DNA from: Rhodoplanes elegans
GTDB taxonomy: Bacteria > Pseudomonadota > Alphaproteobacteria > Rhizobiales > Xanthobacteraceae
Length of the DNA: 63,402 nt
Direction: 5' to 3'
Assembly: GCF_016653355.1 (NCBI RefSeq)
Contig: NZ_NHSK01000067.1
Location: forward strand, 1 to 63,402
A program made the position numbers and the translations under genes. The notes below the pieces were generated by a model. That model was not told where the DNA came from and did no database searches. It saw only the letters and a program-made list of their open reading frames with translations. Below are positions 58,619 through 63,402 of this stretch, in pieces (within the stretch, counting starts at the first letter, position 1; every line of letters starts with the position of its first letter).

Positions 58619-59515
58619 ATGCCCATGAGGGCCGCCGAGTTGATCGCCCCTTTCCGCATCACCAAAGGCCGCAAGTTCGCGCTGTCCGACATCGCGCCCG
58701 ACGACACGCTCGGCCTCGACATCGAGAAGGAGGAGGCCAAGCTGCACATCGCGGCCGGCGTCGAGAAGCTCTCGGAGATGCAGGAGAAGCTCTACGCCCA
58801 GGACCGCTGGTCGGTGCTGCTCATCTTCCAGGCCATGGACGCGGCCGGCAAGGACGGCGCCATCAAGCACGTGATGTCGGGCGTCAATCCGCAGGGCTGC
58901 CAGGTCACCTCGTTCAAGCAGCCCTCGGCGCTCGAGCTCGACCACGACTACATGTGGCGCTGCCTGACCCATCTGCCGGAGCGCGGCCGCATCGGCATCT
59001 TCAACCGCTCCTATTACGAGGAGGTGCTGGTCGCCCGCGTGCACGAGGCGGTGCTGGCGCGCCAGAAGCTCCCCCCGCAGCTCGTCGGCAAGCACATCTT
59101 CGCGGAGCGCCACGAGGACATCGCGAATTTCGAGCGCTATCTCGCCCGCAACGGCACGCTGATCCTGAAGTTCTTCCTGCACGTCTCCAAGAAGGAGCAG
59201 AAGCGGCGCTTCATCGAGCGGCTCGACGAGGCCGAGAAGAACTGGAAGTTCTCCGGCGCCGACATCGCCGAGCGCCAGCACTGGAAAGCGTACATGCGGG
59301 CCTACGAGGACATGATCCGGGCGACCGCCGCCCCGCACGCCCCGTGGTTCGTCGTCCCCTCCGACAACAAGTGGTTCGCCCGGCTGGTCATCGTCGCCGC
59401 GATCGTCGAGGCGATGGGGACGCTCGATCTCGCCTTCCCGACCTTGTCGAAGTCCGAGCGCGCCGGCCTCCTGAAGGCGCGCGCCGCCCTCATGCGCGAG
59501 AACCACGACCGCTGA
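58619..59515 (+). CDS. ppk2: PPK2-family polyphosphate kinase
   Basis: 298 residues. PPK2 enzymes transfer phosphate between polyphosphate and nucleotides. Walker A region LLIFQAMDAAGKDGAIKHVM (about 67-86, with conserved Asp74 and Lys78), Walker B GIFNRSYYEEVL and the lid VARVHEAVLA are present, with the typical Trp in NKWFARL. Length fits a single-domain class I/III enzyme (polyP to NDP, or AMP/ADP). Start ATG 58619 with GGAG ten bases upstream; the long frame upstream is not coding. 130 bases before the TPR-caspase gene. Confidence 0.9.
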   Translation: MPMRAAELIAPFRITKGRKFALSDIAPDDTLGLDIEKEEAKLHIAAGVEKLSEMQEKLYAQDRWSVLLIFQAMDAAGKDGAIKHVMSGVNPQGCQVTSFKQPSALELDHDYMWRCLTHLPERGRIGIFNRSYYEEVLVARVHEAVLARQKLPPQLVGKHIFAERHEDIANFERYLARNGTLILKFFLHVSKKEQKRRFIERLDEAEKNWKFSGADIAERQHWKAYMRAYEDMIRATAAPHAPWFVVPSDNKWFARLVIVAAIVEAMGTLDLAFPTLSKSERAGLLKARAALMRENHDR

Positions 59516-59645
59516 ATCGAACCCGGATACGGAGGGTGCGCACTAATTCTTGTCGGCACTTGAAGTATCCGACCGAGAGGCCGACACTCCGGGCGGCGCA
59601 GCCGCCGCCCGTGATCACGTCACGAGATGCGTTCGGGGGGCCCGC

Positions 59646-61835
59646 ATGCATCGACATCGGTTTGCTCTTTCGGTTCTCGTCGCCGGCATCCTGCTCGCCG
59701 TGCTGACCGGCTCCGGTCCTGCCCGAGCGCAGAGCAAGAGCGACGTCGCCGGATGCCAGTCGAGCAATCTCGACACCCGCCTCGCCGCCTGCGGTCGCAT
59801 CATCGCCCAGGGCAGCAAGGTCTCGACCAAGAACCGGTCCGCAGCTCATAACAACCGCGGGCAGGTCTATAACGAGCGCGGGCAGTACGATCAGGCGATC
59901 CGCGAGCTGGACGAGTCGCTGCGGCTCGACCCGACCAACGGCGCCGCCTTCAACAACCGCGGCGTCGCCTTCTCGGGCAAGGGCGACAACCAGCGCGCCG
60001 TGCGCGACTTCGACGACGCCCTGCGGCTCGGGGCGAAGAGCGCCACGGTCTGGGGCAACCGCGCCTCCATCCATCGCAACCTCGGCAATCACGACTCGGC
60101 GCTGCGCGACTACGACGAGGCGATCCGGCTCGACCCCAAATCCGCACCGCTGCGCAACGCCCGCGGCAATGTCTGGTTCGACAAGAAGGAGTACGACCGC
60201 GCGATCGCCGACTACGAGGAGGGCCTGCGGCTCTCTCCCAAGGACGCCGTGATCGTACACAATCGCGGCAACGCCTACCGTCACAAGGGCGAGCACGACC
60301 GCGCCATCGTCGACTTCGACACCGCGATCCGCCTGTCGCCGACCATCGTGGCGGCCTGGGTCAATCGCGGCCACAGCCACCATGCGCGGCGCGAATACGC
60401 GGACGCGATCCGCGACTTCGACGAGGCGATCCGACTGGAGCCGCGGTCGGGGCCCTACTGGGCCTATCGCGGACGGGCCTATCGTCTCGCCGGCGACACC
60501 GACCGGGCACTGCGCGATCTCGACGAGGCGATCCGCCTCAATCCGCGCGACGACGGCGCCTGGCACTTCCGCGCCGAGACACACATCACGCGCGGCGATC
60601 TCGACCGGGCGCTGTTCGATCTCGACAAGGAGCTCGAGATCACCCCGAAGGACGCGATCGCCTACAATCTCCGCGGCTTCGTCTACCGGCAGCGCGGCGA
60701 CCTCGATCGGGCGCTGCGCGATCTCGACGAGGCGATCCGTCTCGAGCCACGCAGCGCCGTGGCGATCGGCAATCGCGGCGAGACATACCGGCTGAAGGGC
60801 GACCTCGGCCGCGCACTCGCCGATCTCGACGAGGCGCTGCGGCTGTCGCCGGAGATGACGCCGGCGCTGACCAGCCGCGGCCTCGCCTACGAGGCGCGCG
60901 GCGACCTCGCGCGCGCCAAGGATAGCTTCCGGGCCGCGCTCGCCGCTCCGGCCCGGACCTATGTCAGCGGCAAGTGGGCCGTCGACACGGCGCGCGCCCG
61001 CCTTGCTGCGATCGACAGTGGCACACCGGCCACGCCGCCGACGACCACGGCCGCGGTCGCGCCGAGCCCGCCGGCGGCGTCCCCGACCGTGCCGTCCCCG
61101 CCTGTTTCGTCACCGTCGACCACCATCCCGGTCGGGCGCGAAAACCGGGTCGCACTGGTGATCGGCAACGGCGACTACCGCTACGCCACGGCCCTGCCCA
61201 ATCCGGGCAACGACGCCCGCGACGTCGCCCGCTCGCTGCGCGGCCTCGGCTTCGACGTCGTCGAAGGCATCGACCTCGAGAAACACGGCATGGAGCGCAA
61301 GATCCGCGAGTTCGGCCAGAAGCTCGACCGCGCCGATCTCGCGCTGTTCTTCTACGCCGGACACGGCCTGCAGGTCGCCGACAAGAACTATCTGGTGCCG
61401 ATCGACGCCAGGCTGGAGCGACCCGGCGACCTCGCGCTCGACACCGTCACGGTCGACGACGTGCTGGCCCAGATGGAGAGCGAGCGCCGCGTCAACCTCG
61501 TCTTCCTCGACGCCTGCCGCGACAACCCGCTGGCCCGCACGCTCGCCCGCTCGCTCGGCACCCGGTCCGCCTCGGTCGGCTCCGGCCTCGCGCCGATCCA
61601 GAGCGCGGTCGGCACCATGATCGTCTACGCCACCCAGCCCAAGAACGTCGCCCTCGACGGCGACGGCCGCAACAGCCCGTTCACGACGGCGCTGCTCAGG
61701 CATCTGCCGACGCCGGGGCTGGAGATCGGCGCCGTGATGAAGCGGGTGCGGGCCGACGTCTACGAGGCGACCCGCCAGCGCCAGCTCCCGTGGGACCACT
61801 CCTCGCTGATCGGCGACGTCGTCCTGGCACGCTGA
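59646..61835 (+). CDS. Secreted TPR protein with C-terminal caspase-like peptidase domain
   Basis: 729 residues from ATG 59646. A Sec signal peptide (FALSVLVAGILLAVLTG ... ARAQ) is followed by a short Cys-bearing region, then eleven TPR units of 34 residues each (about 66-440; consensus core RGDLDRALRDLDEAIRLEPRS). A Pro/Thr/Ser linker (about 463-497) comes next, then a C14 caspase-like domain (about 498-729). The catalytic pair is His573 in FYAGHGLQ and Cys624 in FLDACRDNP. Bacterial metacaspase-like proteases prefer Arg/Lys or Asp sites depending on class; the specificity is not deducible. Export puts the peptidase in the periplasm. A close paralogue follows 165 bases downstream. Confidence 0.92.
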   Translation: MHRHRFALSVLVAGILLAVLTGSGPARAQSKSDVAGCQSSNLDTRLAACGRIIAQGSKVSTKNRSAAHNNRGQVYNERGQYDQAIRELDESLRLDPTNGAAFNNRGVAFSGKGDNQRAVRDFDDALRLGAKSATVWGNRASIHRNLGNHDSALRDYDEAIRLDPKSAPLRNARGNVWFDKKEYDRAIADYEEGLRLSPKDAVIVHNRGNAYRHKGEHDRAIVDFDTAIRLSPTIVAAWVNRGHSHHARREYADAIRDFDEAIRLEPRSGPYWAYRGRAYRLAGDTDRALRDLDEAIRLNPRDDGAWHFRAETHITRGDLDRALFDLDKELEITPKDAIAYNLRGFVYRQRGDLDRALRDLDEAIRLEPRSAVAIGNRGETYRLKGDLGRALADLDEALRLSPEMTPALTSRGLAYEARGDLARAKDSFRAALAAPARTYVSGKWAVDTARARLAAIDSGTPATPPTTTAAVAPSPPAASPTVPSPPVSSPSTTIPVGRENRVALVIGNGDYRYATALPNPGNDARDVARSLRGLGFDVVEGIDLEKHGMERKIREFGQKLDRADLALFFYAGHGLQVADKNYLVPIDARLERPGDLALDTVTVDDVLAQMESERRVNLVFLDACRDNPLARTLARSLGTRSASVGSGLAPIQSAVGTMIVYATQPKNVALDGDGRNSPFTTALLRHLPTPGLEIGAVMKRVRADVYEATRQRQLPWDHSSLIGDVVLAR

Positions 61836-62000
61836 GTCTCGGCGCGATGAGAGCCGGGCCGGCGCGATCGATCGAACCGATCGGCCCGCCCCCCCTACAA
61901 ACCTCCGCCGGGGCTTGAATCCGGCGGGCGGCTCGCGGAATCTATGACGGTGGTCGACCTCGAGACCCGCAGTGACAGCACGTTTTCCCGGGAGGGCCCG

Positions 62001-63402
62001 ATGCGCCGGCGTCTCGCGACATTCGCCGTTCTGGCCGCCACCGCGGTGGCGCTCGCCGCACCGTCGCCGGCGCGGGCGCAGAGCCAGAAGGACTGGGCCG
62101 CCTGCCGCACCGGCGACCTCGACAAGCGGGTCGTCGCCTGCAGCAAGATCATCGAGAAGGCCGGCAAGCTCAACGCCCGCGAGCGGTCCGAGGTCTACAC
62201 CAACCGCGCTTATGTCTACAACGAGAAGGGCCAGCACACGTTGGCCATCAAGGATCTCGACGAGGCCCTACGCGCCGATCCGACCAACCCGACCGCCTTC
62301 AACAACCGCGGCTACGCCTTCAACGCCAGCGGCAATCCCGACCGCGCCATCCGCGACTACGACGAGGCGCTGCGGCTCGATCCGAAGAAGGTCGTCGCGC
62401 TCGGCAACCGCGCCGTCGCCTGGCGCAAGAAGGGCGAATCCGAGAAGGCGATCGCCGACTACGACGCGGCGATCCGCCTGAAGCCGAGCGCCGACGACTA
62501 CTTCAACGCCCGCGGCAACGTCCATTTCGACCGTCGCGACTGGGACAAGGCGATCGCCGACTACGACGAGGCGATCCGGCTGGCGCCGAAGAGCGCCGTC
62601 TACCGCAGCAATCGCGGCAACGCCTACCGCAACAAGAACGACTACGACCGGGCGCTGCGCGACTTCGACGAGGCCCTGCGCCTGCAGCCGAACTACGTCA
62701 CCGCGATCATCAATCGCGGTCACACCTGGTACAACAAGTCCGACTGGGCGCGCGCCGTCGCCGAGTACGACGAGGCGATCCGGCTCGAGCCGCGCAGCGC
62801 TAGCTACTTCAATTTCCGCGGTAACGCCTACCGCAACATGAAGGACTTCGACCGCGCGATCCGCGACTACGACGAGGCGATCCGGATCGACCCGCGCCAC
62901 GCTGCCGCCCTCCAGTCCCGCGGCCGCACCTCTGTCGGCCGGGGCGACTGGAGCCGCGCCATCGCCGATTTCGACGAGGCGATCCGGGTCAGCCCGAACG
63001 ACGCCGGCCTCTACTCGATCCGCGGCTACGCGCTGCGCCAGCGCGGCGATCTCGACCGCGCCATCGCCGACTTCGACGAGGCGATCAAGCGCAACGGCCG
63101 CGACGCCGTCTCGTTCGCCAATCGCGGCGAGGCGTGGCGCCTGAAGGGCGATCTCGACCGCGCCCTGGTCGATCTCGGCCAGGGGCTGACGCTCGACGCC
63201 GGGCTGACGCCGGCGCTGGCGAGCCGCGGCCTCGCCCTGGAGGCGCGCGGCGACCTTTCGCGCGCCCGCGACGACTACAAGGCCGTGCTGGCGGCGCCGC
63301 CGCGCACCTATCTGAGCGGCGACTGGGCCGTGCAGACGGCCCGCACCCGCCTCGCCGCCATCGAGGCCGCGCTGGGCTCGGGCACCCCGGCGGCCGGTAC
63401 GC
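62001..63402 (+). CDS. Secreted TPR protein, paralogue of the preceding caspase; 3' end outside window
   Basis: Open from ATG 62001 (GGAGG five bases upstream) to the window edge without a stop, 467 codons. It repeats the layout of its neighbour step for step: signal peptide (LAVLAATAVALAAPSPARAQ, approximately), a two-Cys region (WAACRTGDLDKRVVACSK), and eleven 34-residue TPRs starting near residue 66. The closing segment YLSGDWAVQTARTRLAAIEA matches YVSGKWAVDTARARLAAIDS of the first protein, then comes a Gly/Thr/Pro linker. A caspase-like domain beyond the edge is predicted but not seen. Confidence 0.9.
   Translation, partial: MRRRLATFAVLAATAVALAAPSPARAQSQKDWAACRTGDLDKRVVACSKIIEKAGKLNARERSEVYTNRAYVYNEKGQHTLAIKDLDEALRADPTNPTAFNNRGYAFNASGNPDRAIRDYDEALRLDPKKVVALGNRAVAWRKKGESEKAIADYDAAIRLKPSADDYFNARGNVHFDRRDWDKAIADYDEAIRLAPKSAVYRSNRGNAYRNKNDYDRALRDFDEALRLQPNYVTAIINRGHTWYNKSDWARAVAEYDEAIRLEPRSASYFNFRGNAYRNMKDFDRAIRDYDEAIRIDPRHAAALQSRGRTSVGRGDWSRAIADFDEAIRVSPNDAGLYSIRGYALRQRGDLDRAIADFDEAIKRNGRDAVSFANRGEAWRLKGDLDRALVDLGQGLTLDAGLTPALASRGLALEARGDLSRARDDYKAVLAAPPRTYLSGDWAVQTARTRLAAIEAALGSGTPAAGT

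Overview
The window is very GC-rich chromosomal DNA from an alphaproteobacterium, most likely of the Hyphomicrobiales (Rhizobiales). The placement rests on several things seen here: a PopZ/DUF2497 polar organiser next to pcm and tolC, an HWE-family histidine kinase, a fused transaldolase-phosphoglucose isomerase, a ribosomal protein cluster with adk after secY, and several long palindromic intergenic repeats of the kind scattered through Bradyrhizobium/Rhodopseudomonas-type genomes. A Rhodoplanes- or Xanthobacteraceae-like host is a guess; genus cannot be fixed from this window.

Layout. 1-5.1 kb: the end of an MFS transporter gene (+), then popZ, tolC and pcm (-), then a DedA membrane protein (+). 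5.2-12.4 kb: a minus-strand oxidative pentose phosphate operon read tal-pgi, gnd, zwf, pgl, then a metallo-beta-lactamase-fold hydrolase, several genes overlapping by 4 nt. 12.6-15.4 kb: an HWE kinase/receiver pair and a two-gene YeeE/YedE-type sulfur-compound permease with a palindromic operator. 16-23 kb: a RluC-like pseudouridine synthase with a giant basic tail, an AlkX/YcaQ-like DNA glycosylase overlapping rarA, a DegP/HtrA protease and a dihaem cytochrome c. 23.1-41.9 kb: the whole str-S10-spc-alpha ribosomal superoperon on the minus strand (rpsL to rplQ, 31 genes including fusA, tuf, secY, adk and rpoA). 42.4-44 kb: a GH13 alpha-glucosidase inserted between rpsL and rpoC. 44.3-54 kb: rpoC, rpoB, rplL, rplJ. 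54.9-57.1 kb: an OmpR-type two-component system. 57.5-63.4 kb (+): a GDP-mannose dehydratase-like enzyme, a PPK2 polyphosphate kinase and two tandem paralogous secreted TPR proteins. The first ends in a caspase-like peptidase domain; the second runs off the window.

How it works together. Most of the window is core information processing. The macrolide-to-polymerase block has strong sigma70-like promoters, each with a 17-nt spacer, ahead of rpsL, rpsM and rplJ, and terminators after rplQ and rpoC. The classical order is broken in two places. rplJ is not preceded by secE-nusG-rplK-rplA, and an alpha-glucosidase separates rpoC from rpsL. No tRNA, rRNA, CRISPR array, insertion sequence or prophage gene was recognised.

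Most promising for new biology: the tandem periplasmic TPR-caspase pair at the right edge; a nested GTTTC/GAAAC operator in front of the OmpR-type regulator; three evenly spaced GGA-loop hairpins just ahead of rpsL; and palindromic repeats that have settled inside operons (tuf/rpsJ, rpoA/rplQ, zwf/pgl).
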